This document shows, in pieces, positions 17,410 to 25,853 of a DNA stretch of 64,000 nucleotides (the stretch's first letter is position 1; the number at the start of each line of letters is the position of its first letter). Made by a program: the position numbers and the translations under genes. This DNA is from an uncultured Blautia sp. (GTDB lineage Bacteria; Bacillota; Clostridia; Lachnospirales; Lachnospiraceae). The notes under the pieces were generated by a model. That model did not search any database. It was not told the DNA's origin and saw nothing but the letters and a program-made list of their open reading frames with translations. Location: contig CATXEA010000014.1 of the NCBI GenBank assembly GCA_958367245.1, forward strand, positions 1 to 64,000. The letters run 5' to 3'.

Positions 17410-18655
17410 AAAGATAATCATTCAGAACGGGCTGCAGACCTTCTTTAGCAATATCCTCATACATCTTATCAAAGCTTCTTCCATCTTCGATTTCGAATTG
17501 CTCATCCCCCTGACCGCCTTCTGTTTCCTTTCCTGTATATTTACTTTCGTGATCTCCGATTCCTGTTGATACGCCTGCCGAAACCTTTGTAGCTGCAATC
17601 TTTACAATACCGTTTCGAAACTCTGCACTCTCCCTTGAAGATACTGTAATTCCCACATAGGGAAGAAAAATACGGTATGCACAGATAATCTGGCAGAGCT
17701 GTGTTTCTCCTACATCTAATGGATTTATTTTCTCATTATTGATAATCGGCCGCAGTCTCGGACATGACAGGGACATTTCTGCATGAGGATATTTCCTCTG
17801 AAGATAATATACATGGAGAGCGCTTGCCAACGCATCTTTACGAAAATCAGAAAGTCCCAGAAGCGCAGAAAATGCCACTCCTCTCATTCCTCCGCGAAGG
17901 GCTCTTTCCTGTGCATCAAAGCGGTACGGCCATACGCGCTTATGCCCCATAAGATGAAGTGTTTCATACTTTTCCGTATCGTATGTCTCCTGAAAAACCG
18001 TCACATAATCTGCGCCGCATTCATGGAGATATCTGTATTCCTCTGTATTTACCGGATATATTTCAAGTCCGACCATTCGGAAATATTTGCGCGCCAGCTT
18101 ACATGCCTCGCCTATGTATTCTACATTGCTCTTACTTCTGCTCTCTCCTGTCAGAATGAGAACTTCTTCCATTCCGGAATCTGCAATCACCTTCATTTCA
18201 TGTTCAATCTGTTCCATATCAAGCTTCATTCTGTTAATATGGTTATAGCAGTTAAATCCGCAGTATACACAGTAATTTTCGCAGTAATTTGCAATATAAA
18301 GAGGAGTAAAAAGATATACTGTATTTCCGAAATGTCTGGATGTTTCTTCTCTGGCTCTCTGCGCCATCTCTTCCAGAAAAGGCTCTGCTGCCGGTGAAAG
18401 AAGCGCTTTGAAATCTTCAATGGTACAGGTTTCATGCTCCAGCGCAGTACGTACGTCTTTTGCTGTATAGGAGCTATAATCAAAGCTCTCCATCTGAGCC
18501 ATAACCTGCCCGCATATATCCGATTCAATCACCTCCATACCGGGCATATATTCCATATGATTTCTTCGGCTGGAAGGATCTGTTTCCAGTCTGTGCTTCT
18601 TCTCCAGAGCCTTCTCAGATAAAAATTCCGAATCAACAAAAAATTGATTTTCCAT
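17402..18655 (-). CDS. thiH: 2-iminoacetate synthase ThiH (radical SAM)
   Basis: Oxygen-sensitive tyrosine lyase that supplies dehydroglycine to ThiG. The 417 residues include the radical-SAM cluster CENYCVYCGFNC (CxxxCxxC, about residues 108-115), LTGESRSKS, TVFQETYDTEKY and SLSCPRLRP. Starts at ATG 18655 after AAAGGGGG, 12 bp downstream of thiG. Using ThiH rather than the oxidase ThiO fits an anaerobe. Confidence 0.97.
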   Translation of the reverse strand: MENQFFVDSEFLSEKALEKKHRLETDPSSRRNHMEYMPGMEVIESDICGQVMAQMESFDYSSYTAKDVRTALEHETCTIEDFKALLSPAAEPFLEEMAQRAREETSRHFGNTVYLFTPLYIANYCENYCVYCGFNCYNHINRMKLDMEQIEHEMKVIADSGMEEVLILTGESRSKSNVEYIGEACKLARKYFRMVGLEIYPVNTEEYRYLHECGADYVTVFQETYDTEKYETLHLMGHKRVWPYRFDAQERALRGGMRGVAFSALLGLSDFRKDALASALHVYYLQRKYPHAEMSLSCPRLRPIINNEKINPLDVGETQLCQIICAYRIFLPYVGITVSSRESAEFRNGIVKIAATKVSAGVSTGIGDHESKYTGKETEGGQGDEQFEIEDGRSFDKMYEDIAKEGLQPVLNDYLYV

Positions 18656-18667
18656 GAGTAACCCCCT

Positions 18668-19441
18668 TTAATTTCTTAAAAATCCCGTCAGTGGATCAGA
18701 TGCAGACGCTCCTCTTGTCAGAACCCGTCCAAGTCCTGAAAGATATGCTTTCCGTCCTGCTTCAATTGCCTGACGAAATGCAGCAGCCATCAGAGTCAGG
18801 TCTCCGGCTGTTGCAAGAGCTGTATTTGCCATAATCGCAGCCGCTCCCATTTCCATTGCTTCACACGCCTGAGAAGGCCTTCCGATTCCCGCGTCAACAA
18901 TAATCGGAAGATCAATTTCGTCAACAAGAATCTGGATAAACTCTTTTGTCGCAAGCCCTTTATTAGAACCAATAGGAGACGCCAGAGGCATTACAGATGC
19001 AGCCCCAACATTTACCAGTTCCCGGGCAGCATATAAGTCAGGGTACATATACGGCATGACGACAAATCCTTCCTTTGCCAGAATTTCTGTTGCTTTTATC
19101 GTTTCCTGATTATCCGGGAGAAGATATTTGGAATCTCTCATAATCTCTATTTTTACAAAATCACCGCATCCAAGTTCCCTTGCAAGTCTTGCAATGCGAA
19201 CTGCTTCCTCTGCATTTCTGGCTCCTGAGGTATTCGGAAGAAGCGTTACGCCCTCTGGAATATAATCCAGAATATTTTCCTGTTCCTTTGTGTTTGCACG
19301 GCGGACTGCGAGAGTAATTATCTCCGCGCCTGCGTCTTTTACTGCCGCTTCAATCAGTTTCATAGAATATTTTCCTGACCCCAGAATAAATCTGGAATTA
19401 AATTCATGTCCTCCGATAATTAATTTGTCATTGTTTTTCAT
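18668..19441 (-). CDS. thiG: Thiazole synthase ThiG
   Basis: Condenses deoxyxylulose phosphate, dehydroglycine and ThiS-thiocarboxylate into the thiazole. The 257 residues match the family length. LIIGGHEFNSRFILGSGKY starts the barrel; the Schiff-base lysine lies in FVKIEIM; VMPLASPIGSNKGL, PIIVDAGIGRPSQA and MGAAAIMANTALA follow. ATG 19441 is chosen over a longer frame because AAGGAG precedes it and homology begins there. Confidence 0.97.
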   Translation of the reverse strand: MKNNDKLIIGGHEFNSRFILGSGKYSMKLIEAAVKDAGAEIITLAVRRANTKEQENILDYIPEGVTLLPNTSGARNAEEAVRIARLARELGCGDFVKIEIMRDSKYLLPDNQETIKATEILAKEGFVVMPYMYPDLYAARELVNVGAASVMPLASPIGSNKGLATKEFIQILVDEIDLPIIVDAGIGRPSQACEAMEMGAAAIMANTALATAGDLTLMAAAFRQAIEAGRKAYLSGLGRVLTRGASASDPLTGFLRN

Positions 19442-19470
19442 GGTTATCTCCTTCTTTCTGATGTATTTTT

Positions 19471-20109
19471 TCAGGCGTCTGTTTCCTCTGCCAGAATACG
19501 CAAAACCATATGAGCCTGATGGGAAGCGCAAATCATAACTCTGGACGCTGTCAGTCCTATGGAATCCTCCACCTCGCTGCATCCGTCTCCGCAAAGATAA
19601 AAATGCTTCATCACCTTTCTTGTGCGAATACTGTTTGCAGACTCCAGACCTGCCATGCCGGAAGCTGCAATCAGATATTTGTCCGGCATTTTTTCCAAAA
19701 CACCATTTACCAGCATGGCTTTTGCTTCAGGATTATCAAAAGCCTCACAGATAATATCCGCATCTTTCAGGAGCTCACAAAAATTCTCTTCTGTAATCTT
19801 TGCTGTGAACACTTCCTGCCTGACATATGGATTAATCTCCCTTAGATTTTCTGCCAGCGCTTCTGTTTTAAACTGCCCGATCTGTTTCGGCTTATATTGC
19901 TGACGATGAAGATTGGTAAGCTCAACTTTGTCATAATCTATCAAAATCAGCCTGCCGATTCCTGCTCTTGCAAGACACAGTGCAATACAGGAGCCAAGAC
20001 CTCCAAGACCGCAGACTGCAACCGCGGCATTCTGGAACCTCTCCTGAAGCTCTGCCCCATGACGTTTCGCAAGCGCGTCCTTCCACTCTTTTTCTGTCGG
20101 TATCTGCAT
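19471..20109 (-). CDS. thiF: Sulfur-carrier adenylyltransferase ThiF
   Basis: E1-like enzyme that adenylates the ThiS C-terminus before sulfur transfer. The 212 residues contain the nucleotide motif GLGGLGS (about 34-40), the Asp of LILIDYDKVELTNLHRQ, and the SGMAG and CGDGCSE segments. Shorter than E. coli ThiF and without the four-cysteine zinc site, as in the family-2 form of clostridia. Begins 1 bp after the thiS stop, with its ribosome site inside thiS. Confidence 0.94.
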   Translation of the reverse strand: MQIPTEKEWKDALAKRHGAELQERFQNAAVAVCGLGGLGSCIALCLARAGIGRLILIDYDKVELTNLHRQQYKPKQIGQFKTEALAENLREINPYVRQEVFTAKITEENFCELLKDADIICEAFDNPEAKAMLVNGVLEKMPDKYLIAASGMAGLESANSIRTRKVMKHFYLCGDGCSEVEDSIGLTASRVMICASHQAHMVLRILAEETDA

Positions 20110-20110
20110 A

Positions 20111-20305
20111 TCAGCCTCCTCCTACGAAACTGACAATCTCCAGAGTATCGCCGTCTTTTAAAATTGTTTCCTCATACTGTGCTTTGGGTACGATTTCACC
20201 ATTTCTCTCAACAGCGACACGGGCAGCGTTGTAATTTACTGACACCAGATATTCCATAATCGTCTTTCCGGAAAGAGCCATTTCCATGCCATTTACTGTT
20301 ACCAT
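20111..20305 (-). CDS. thiS: Sulfur carrier protein ThiS
   Basis: Ubiquitin-like carrier of 64 residues ending in GGG, the C-terminal glycine that is adenylated by ThiF and thiocarboxylated. MVTVNGMEMALSGKTIMEYL, RVAVERNGEIVPKAQY and DGDTLEIVSFVGGG fit the family throughout. First gene of the operon; ATG 20305 follows GGAGG, itself just below the repeat element. Confidence 0.95.
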   Translation of the reverse strand: MVTVNGMEMALSGKTIMEYLVSVNYNAARVAVERNGEIVPKAQYEETILKDGDTLEIVSFVGGG

Positions 20306-20345
20306 TTCTTTTCCTCCATTTCATCAAAATTGTTATTATATAAAG

Positions 20346-20535
20346 GAACAAAGCGGACAAGTCCGCTTCAAACTCCCTCAATCCCTCAATCCTTGAGGGA
20401 CTTGTTCCGCTTTGCGCGCCAGATGCAGACTGCCATGGGCAGTCATATTCCGCATGCATCTGGTCGCATCCTCGCGGAGCGTTTTTTGTTTATTAGGAAA
20501 TTAGTACAAAATGTGCTAATTTCCTAATAAACAAA
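20346..20535 (-). repeat. Structured repeat element in thiamine leader, copy 2
   Basis: About 190 bp between the proximal riboswitch terminator and thiS, same orientation as copy 1. The hairpin at 20535-20485 has a perfect 20-bp stem; then come the CCAGATGCA/TGCATCTGG and AAAGCGGA/TCCGCTTT inverted repeats. Relative to copy 1 it has an 8-bp tandem duplication (CCCTCAAT) and a few substitutions outside a long identical core. Confidence 0.85.
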
Positions 20536-20536
20536 A

Positions 20537-20562
20537 AAGAGTCCCCGGATTTGGGAACTCTT
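20537..20562 (-). terminator. Terminator of the proximal TPP riboswitch
   Basis: AAGAGTTCCC...GGGGACTCTT followed by TTTTTTG on the minus strand, at the expression-platform position just after the proximal aptamer. Confidence 0.85.
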
Positions 20563-20579
20563 CTCAAGCATCGTGTAAT

Positions 20580-20662
20580 CTTCCTACGTTGGCATTATCC
20601 AAATCAGGTTTAAGGGTCGAAGGTTTACCTTCCTCTCAGCCTGTCTCACAAGCTCCCCTGTA
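20580..20662 (-). promoter_or_regulatory. TPP riboswitch, proximal (thiS operon)
   Basis: The minus strand shows AGGGGAGCTTG, GGCTGAGAGGAAGG, ACCCTTAAACCTGAT, TGGATAATGCCAACG and TAGGAA. Downstream of the distal copy in the same leader; its P3 region is identical to that copy. Confidence 0.96.
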
Positions 20663-20694
20663 TATTCAATTTATTATTTAAAGTTTAATTACCA

Positions 20695-20724
20695 GAATAA
20701 AGCGGACAAGTCTGCTTCGAACTT
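20695..20724 (-). repeat. Truncated remnant of the thiamine-leader repeat
   Basis: About 30 bp (GAATAAAGCGGACAAGTCTG then CTTCGAACTT) matching the gene-proximal end of the 12381 and 20346 elements, lying between the two tandem riboswitches. Suggests the riboswitch and part of the repeat were duplicated together. Confidence 0.75.
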
Positions 20725-20732
20725 TTTAAATC

Positions 20733-20760
20733 AAAAAAAGGAGACACTCCCGTGCCTCCT
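20733..20760 (-). terminator. Terminator of the distal TPP riboswitch
   Basis: AGGAGGCAC-GGGA-GTGTCTCCT followed by seven T on the minus strand. Confidence 0.85.
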
Positions 20761-20781
20761 GTAAAAATTCGATTATAACGA

Positions 20782-20864
20782 TTTCCTACGGCGGCATTAT
20801 CCGCATCAGGTTTAAGGGTCGAAGGTTTACCTTCCTCTCAGCCTGTCCCACAAGCTCCCCTGCG
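20782..20864 (-). promoter_or_regulatory. TPP riboswitch, distal (thiS operon)
   Basis: A second complete aptamer in the same leader, with GGCTGAGAGGAAGG, ACCCTTAAACCTGAT, CGGATAATGCCGCCG and TAGGAA and its own terminator. Two serial TPP switches are expected to tighten repression and steepen the dose response. Confidence 0.96.
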
Positions 20865-20882
20865 TCTTTTTAATTATATATG

Positions 20883-20911
20883 ATTTTACACCTGTTATCC
20901 GTGAATTGCAA
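20883..20911 (-). promoter_or_regulatory. Promoter of the thiS-thiC operon
   Basis: TTGCAA (20911-20906), 17-bp spacer, TAAAAT (20888-20883) on the minus strand, about 20 bp before the distal aptamer. No promoter of similar quality is seen between the two riboswitches. Confidence 0.65.
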
Positions 20912-20920
20912 GCTCTGATT

Positions 20921-21655
20921 TTATTTATTCAGATATTTTTCTTTCATCTCGGCAACTTTTGCCTTATATGCTTCGCTCTGTTTCTGCTGCATAAGATTTC
21001 TTCTGATTGTTTCCTTTACCTCATCAAACGCAGATACGGAAGCTTCGCTTTTTTTCTCCACTTTAATCAGATGATAACCAAACTGTGTTTTCACAGGACC
21101 GATTACCTGTCCGATTTCTGCTTCGAATGCTGCTTTTTCGAATTCCGGTACCATCTGACCTTTTCCGAACTCGCCCAGATCGCCTCCTCTGGAACCGGAC
21201 GGACAGGTGGAATACTCCTGCGCTGCTTCTTCAAAGGCTTTTCCATTGTTAATTTCACTCAGGATATCGCTGCATTTCTCCTCAGAGTCTGTAAGAATAT
21301 GCTTTGCGCTTACAGATTCTCCCTTTGTGAAGTGATGCTGGTTTGCATCGTAATATGCTTTGCATTCTTCTTCTGTAACAGTTACATTTTTCATTACACT
21401 GTTAACGGCAAGCTGCGCAAGAATATCTCTTGTTGCATTTTCAACCATAACTTTGAACTCATCTGTCTCGTTCATTTTTTCATCCTCACCAAGCTGCGCG
21501 AACATATGTAAGGCAAGAAACTGCTCTTTAAACTGCTCGCGGAACTGAGGATTGGAAAGATACGGCTGCTGTTCCTTTGGCACTCCTCTTAAAAAAGCTT
21601 CAAACTCTGCCTCTTTGATTTCTTTTCCTGCAATTACTGCAATTGTTTCACTCAT
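20921..21655 (-). CDS. Parvulin-type peptidyl-prolyl isomerase, apparently cytosolic
   Basis: Protein of 244 residues with an N-terminal SurA/trigger-like helical region (1-115), then a rotamase (parvulin) domain about 115-215 with SAKHILTDSEEKC, CPSGSRGGDLGEFGKGQMVPEFEKAAF and TQFGYHLIKVEKK. It has no signal peptide or lipobox, unlike PrsA foldases, so it should act in the cytosol. Start ATG follows CAGGAG. It follows no gene closely, and its end abuts the divergent thi leader. Substrate unknown. Confidence 0.9.
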   Translation of the reverse strand: MSETIAVIAGKEIKEAEFEAFLRGVPKEQQPYLSNPQFREQFKEQFLALHMFAQLGEDEKMNETDEFKVMVENATRDILAQLAVNSVMKNVTVTEEECKAYYDANQHHFTKGESVSAKHILTDSEEKCSDILSEINNGKAFEEAAQEYSTCPSGSRGGDLGEFGKGQMVPEFEKAAFEAEIGQVIGPVKTQFGYHLIKVEKKSEASVSAFDEVKETIRRNLMQQKQSEAYKAKVAEMKEKYLNK

Positions 21656-21799
21656 TGTTAATTTCTCCTGTTCATTGGTAATATCGTTTTATTTTATCCT
21701 TTTTACAGGGATTCTGTCAATCCTTAAATGGTACTCCCGAAGTGTTAGGATTGCCTTTTCGTTCACATAACGGACAAAACGCACCATCTTTTTCCGACT

Positions 21800-22174
21800 T
21801 CAGATTGTCTTTACAAAAAAGCAAAAATAAGCAATGTGCAAAATCCATATTCCCACTAATACCACACATCCTGCCAGAATTCCCTTCGCTCCCATCATCA
21901 AAAAACCTGTTATCATAAGCACTGTCATTACAAGCATAATGCGAATTTTTGTTTTCCAGGTCATGCCACGACCAGCCACATAGTCCTCCAGATTTTCCTT
22001 ATAAAGCTTCGTACTTACAAACCAGTCATGCAGTTTTCGGGAACCTTTTGAAAAACCAACTGCAGCCAGAAGAAGGAACGGAACGCACGGCAGTATGGGT
22101 AATACTGCGCCTGCTGCACCAAAACCTAATCCCACAAATCCCAACACAATCCACCCTGTTTTTTTAATGTTCAT
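21800..22174 (-). CDS. YbaN-like DUF454 inner-membrane protein
   Basis: Small membrane protein of 124 residues with three or four hydrophobic segments. LGFVGLGFGAAGAVLPILPCVPFLLLAAVGFSKGS is diagnostic of DUF454 (the conserved G-x-LP-ILP-x-PF-L region). Function is unknown for the family. It lies 20 bp downstream of the ABC exporter pair, probably in the same operon. Confidence 0.85.
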   Translation of the reverse strand: MNIKKTGWIVLGFVGLGFGAAGAVLPILPCVPFLLLAAVGFSKGSRKLHDWFVSTKLYKENLEDYVAGRGMTWKTKIRIMLVMTVLMITGFLMMGAKGILAGCVVLVGIWILHIAYFCFFVKTI

Positions 22175-22194
22175 ATGCGTTCTCCATTTCTCTT

Positions 22195-23889
22195 TTATGC
22201 TCTGTTTCGTTCATACATTCTGCCGTTTTCCACACGATAAATGCGATCTGCGATTGACATCGTAGATTCCCGATGAGAGACAAGAATGATGCTTTTTTTA
22301 TGCTTCTGTTCTTTTAAAGCTTTCAAAATAATTCCCTCATTGATACTGTCCACATTGCTGGTCGGCTCATCCAGGAGAATCAGTTCACTTCCTCTTAGGA
22401 AGGCTCTGGCAAGTCCGATACGCTGTTTTTCCCCGGCAGAAAGATTATCTCCAAGAGCTCCTACTTTTGTCTGATATCCCTCCGGAAGGGAAAGTATCCA
22501 TTCATGTACTGCTGCCTGTTTGCAGGCTTGTTCCATTTCTTCCATTGTAGCATCCGGTTTTGCAATACGAAGATTCTCTTCTATGGTTTCGTCAAATAAA
22601 TAGGTAATCTGGCTGACCATAGTCACATTCTCCAATAAACTCTCTGTCTGAATCTTTTCAATATCGATTCCATTGTAAGCAATCTCTCCACTGTCCTTCT
22701 TCCAGAATCGAAGCAGCAATTTTAAAAAGGTGGATTTTCCACATCCGGATTCTCCCACAATTCCAATGATTTCTCCCTTTTTCGCATACATACAGATGTC
22801 TGACAATACCTGTTTCTGCCCGTCATAAGAAAAGCAAAGATTCCTTACTCCAAGATTTTCAAACGCAAAAGTTCTTCCATTTTCCACCGGAGTAACTGCC
22901 GGTTTCTCTGAAAGAAGATTCAAAACCCTGTCTCCCGATGCAAATGTCTGCGTTAAGTTTCCCGGAAGCGCAGAAATTGCAATGACCGGTCCAAAAGAAC
23001 CAAATACTGCAGCCACCCCGATCACCATTCTTCCCATGGAAATCCTATTGTTTATCACAAGCAGGATTCCCACTGCAAGCGTAGCAAAAATAAAAAGAGA
23101 GACACAGAGTTCTGTTGCCGCGGTTGCTTTGGCCGTTTCCAGTTTCATTTTCTTTGTTTCATCAAGAAGAAGCCGGGAACGTCTGTTGACTTCTTTTTCC
23201 CTTTCTTTCCCTGCCCGATTTAAAACAATATCACGGATTCCTTTTATACTGTCCAGAAAATAGGCATTAAACAAGGCAAATTCCGCGCGATAACGAACCC
23301 CGGCTGCTTTCAATCTGCCGGAGGAAACTACCGGTATAACAATTCCCACTACGGCAAATCCCACTGCGGCAACAAGCGCCAACCACCAACTGGATACTTT
23401 TCCCACAAACATAATAACCCCTACGGATACCACAACAGCAATACAAATGGGAGAAATTGTGTGGGCATAAAACACTTCTAATGTTTCTATATCAGACGTG
23501 ATCATGGCAATGATAGAACCTTTTTGTTTACTCTCCAGCTTTGCAGGACAAAGTATGCGCAAAGCAGAAAAAATTTTATCCCGGAGAACCGCAAGCAGTC
23601 GAAATGCAATATAATGATTGCTATACTGTTCCAGATACCGGAGCAGACCACGAAGAAGCCCGCACCCGATTGTCAGTGCCACAATCCATCCATAGGACAA
23701 GGGAATACTCTCCCCTAACGCTTTTGCGATTCCCACTGCACCTAACAGAGGAACGCCCATGGCACAAAGAAAACCGGCTGAACCATTCAGAACAGCAAGA
23801 AGTATGATGTAGGAAAGACTTCCCAAAAGCAAAATAAGATTTGCCATGATTTTCCCTCCGCTTCGACGAAGTATTTGTTTTTTACTCAT
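22195..23889 (-). CDS. ABC exporter, fused membrane/ATPase half-transporter (second subunit)
   Basis: Half-transporter of 564 residues: six-helix membrane domain (about 15-300) and an ATPase domain with Walker A GESGCGKST, signature LSAGEKQRIGLARA, Walker B LILLDEPTSNVD and SHREST. Layout and pairing resemble CydC/CydD and other heterodimeric exporters. ATGA overlap with the preceding gene (4 bp) indicates coupled synthesis. The signature is LSAGE rather than LSGGQ, so the two ATP sites may be unequal. Substrate unknown. Confidence 0.9.
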   Translation of the reverse strand: MSKKQILRRSGGKIMANLILLLGSLSYIILLAVLNGSAGFLCAMGVPLLGAVGIAKALGESIPLSYGWIVALTIGCGLLRGLLRYLEQYSNHYIAFRLLAVLRDKIFSALRILCPAKLESKQKGSIIAMITSDIETLEVFYAHTISPICIAVVVSVGVIMFVGKVSSWWLALVAAVGFAVVGIVIPVVSSGRLKAAGVRYRAEFALFNAYFLDSIKGIRDIVLNRAGKEREKEVNRRSRLLLDETKKMKLETAKATAATELCVSLFIFATLAVGILLVINNRISMGRMVIGVAAVFGSFGPVIAISALPGNLTQTFASGDRVLNLLSEKPAVTPVENGRTFAFENLGVRNLCFSYDGQKQVLSDICMYAKKGEIIGIVGESGCGKSTFLKLLLRFWKKDSGEIAYNGIDIEKIQTESLLENVTMVSQITYLFDETIEENLRIAKPDATMEEMEQACKQAAVHEWILSLPEGYQTKVGALGDNLSAGEKQRIGLARAFLRGSELILLDEPTSNVDSINEGIILKALKEQKHKKSIILVSHRESTMSIADRIYRVENGRMYERNRA

Positions 23890-25625
23890 GCACTCACCTC
23901 CGCATATCCTTCTTCCAACTCTTTCTGTGTCATAAACAATCTGGCGTAACCGCCGTTCTTCTCCATTAGTTCTTTATGAGTTCCCTGCTCTTTCACCTCT
24001 CCTGTCTCCATATAATAAATCTTATCGGAAGGTACCACATTGGCAAGACGATGTGAGATGACAATTACTGCCTTAGACCCGGATAATTCTCTGATATTTT
24101 TCATAATAATAGTTTCACTTTCCACATCTATATTACTGGTTGCCTCATCAAACACATACATATCTTTATCCGCCACCAGATTCACAGCAAGCGCGAGCCG
24201 CTGCTTCTGACCTCCTGAGAGATTTGCTCCATCTTCCATGATTTTTTTATCCAATCCCCCATTCTCACGAACGAATCCGGCAAGGTTCACTTTTTCCAAA
24301 GCTGCGTAAATTTCCTCATCCGATACTTTTTTATTTCCCAGCTTAAAATTCTGCCGGATAGTCTCATTAAAAATATAGGTATTGTAACTTACTGCAGCAA
24401 GATGTTCATAATAGCTTTCCCGTGACAAATTTTCCAGCTTTTTGCCGCCAACGGAAACACTTCCGGATTTCGGACGAATTCCTCCCAAAAGTATCTGGAC
24501 AACTGTGGATTTTCCACAGCCGGACTCCCCTACAATAGAAGTCATACCCTTCCGGGGAAATGTCATCGTCACATTTTTCAAAACATCACGTCTGTCATCA
24601 TAAGAAAAATTTATATTCTCCAGCTTCCAATCCATATGAGACACCTTCTCCTCTCCCCAGATTGGCTCTGGGGTTGCAAGAAATGACAAAATCTTATTTC
24701 CTGCACTCACCCCGTTCATTGCCACATGAAAGGCTGCTCCAAATGCACGGAGAGGAAGAAAAAATTCAACTGCAACAAGAATCAGAAACAGTGCCAGAAA
24801 AGGAGACAGCGCCCCTTCCGCTACTTTAAGAACAGCGAATGCGATTCCAACACCGGCTCCTCCGTATGCAACAAAATCCATGATCGTAGTACTTGCCAGT
24901 TGCATCACCAACACCTTCATTGTAATTTTACGAAATTCTTCACTGGCATTGTTCATCTTTTTCTGCTGCGCTTCGTCTGCCATAAAAATTTTCAGTTCCT
25001 TCAGCCCCTGCACACTGTCCAGAAAGCCATCTCCCATAGAAGTATATTTTCCCCAATATTTCTCAAAAATCTTTTTTGCATATCTGGATACCGCAACAAT
25101 CGACACCGGAATCAAAGGCACACAGGCAAGAAGAACCAAAGCTACACGCCAGTCAATCCACACAGTTATGAAGAACAGAATAAACGGAGAAAGCGTTGCA
25201 TAAAAAAACTGGGGAATATAAGTCGTATAATATAAATCCAGTTGTTCCACACCTTCCATGGAAATCTGCGTCAATCCAGCCATACTCATTTCTTCTGAGG
25301 AACCGGTTCCCAGTTTCACGATTTTATGATAGATTTTCTCACGAAGCTCCTTTTTCGCATTCCTTCCAAGAATATCTTTCAGCCTTCCCACCCGGCGGGA
25401 AGCCCCGTATCGGACAGCCGTTCCCATAATTCCTAATACTGCAGGAAGTAAAAAATACTCCGCATCTCCTCCATATGTACCGTACTCTGACGCCAGATAG
25501 ATTATCCGGCAAATACAGGCAGTAATTGTAAGATTGGCAAATAATCCTACAATCATCCATGTCACCGTATACAATATGTATTTTTTGTTATCTCCTAAAA
25601 GATGCAAAAGCTTTTTGTCAATCAC
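23886..25625 (-). CDS. ABC exporter, fused membrane/ATPase half-transporter (first subunit)
   Basis: Half-transporter of 579 residues with six membrane segments and an ATPase domain showing Walker A GESGCGKST, LSGGQKQRLALA, VFDEATSNID and SHRLAN, all canonical. Starts with GTG at 25625, preceded by AAGGAGG; no ATG lies nearby in frame. Forms a heterodimer with the next gene by inference. A perfect sigma-A promoter and two 16-bp palindromes lie upstream, so it is strongly but conditionally expressed. Confidence 0.9.
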   Translation of the reverse strand: MIDKKLLHLLGDNKKYILYTVTWMIVGLFANLTITACICRIIYLASEYGTYGGDAEYFLLPAVLGIMGTAVRYGASRRVGRLKDILGRNAKKELREKIYHKIVKLGTGSSEEMSMAGLTQISMEGVEQLDLYYTTYIPQFFYATLSPFILFFITVWIDWRVALVLLACVPLIPVSIVAVSRYAKKIFEKYWGKYTSMGDGFLDSVQGLKELKIFMADEAQQKKMNNASEEFRKITMKVLVMQLASTTIMDFVAYGGAGVGIAFAVLKVAEGALSPFLALFLILVAVEFFLPLRAFGAAFHVAMNGVSAGNKILSFLATPEPIWGEEKVSHMDWKLENINFSYDDRRDVLKNVTMTFPRKGMTSIVGESGCGKSTVVQILLGGIRPKSGSVSVGGKKLENLSRESYYEHLAAVSYNTYIFNETIRQNFKLGNKKVSDEEIYAALEKVNLAGFVRENGGLDKKIMEDGANLSGGQKQRLALAVNLVADKDMYVFDEATSNIDVESETIIMKNIRELSGSKAVIVISHRLANVVPSDKIYYMETGEVKEQGTHKELMEKNGGYARLFMTQKELEEGYAEVSA

Positions 25626-25648
25626 CTTTCTGTCCTCCTTGTTTTTTA

Positions 25649-25664
25649 GTTAGTTTTATCTAAC
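25649..25664. promoter_or_regulatory. Palindromic operator-like site, gene-proximal
   Basis: GTTAGTTTTATCTAAC, arms GTTAG/CTAAC with 6 bp between. Matches the distal site at 14 of 16 positions; centres 36 bp apart. Confidence 0.65.
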
Positions 25665-25684
25665 CTTTTGTAATAAAAACAGCA

Positions 25685-25700
25685 GTTAGTTAAATCTAAC
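25685..25700. promoter_or_regulatory. Palindromic operator-like site over the transcription start
   Basis: GTTAGTTAAATCTAAC, extended to a 9-bp stem AGCAGTTAG/CTAACTGCT (25681-25704) directly after the -10. In RNA the same stem followed by GTTTTTATT could also act as a weak leader terminator. Confidence 0.65.
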
Positions 25701-25710
25701 TGCTTGAATT

Positions 25711-25739
25711 ATTATAAAAGAATTCAAAAAAAATGTCAA
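25711..25739 (-). promoter_or_regulatory. Perfect-consensus sigma-A promoter of the ABC exporter operon
   Basis: TTGACA (25739-25734), exactly 17 bp, TATAAT (25716-25711) on the minus strand. Confidence 0.85.
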
Positions 25740-25765
25740 TATAAATCCTATATTTCTTTTCGATA

Positions 25766-25817
25766 AAATCAAAGAGGGCTTTCAAAACCTTCTGTTTCCT
25801 TCAGCCCTCCCTGATTT
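25766..25817 (-). terminator. Terminator after cotJC
   Basis: AGGGAGGGCT...AGCCCTCTTTGATTTT hairpin on the minus strand, immediately after the cotJC stop. Confidence 0.7.
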
Positions 25818-25853
25818 CTTATCGTTGCTGCTTCTTATCTTCTCTCAGCAGAC

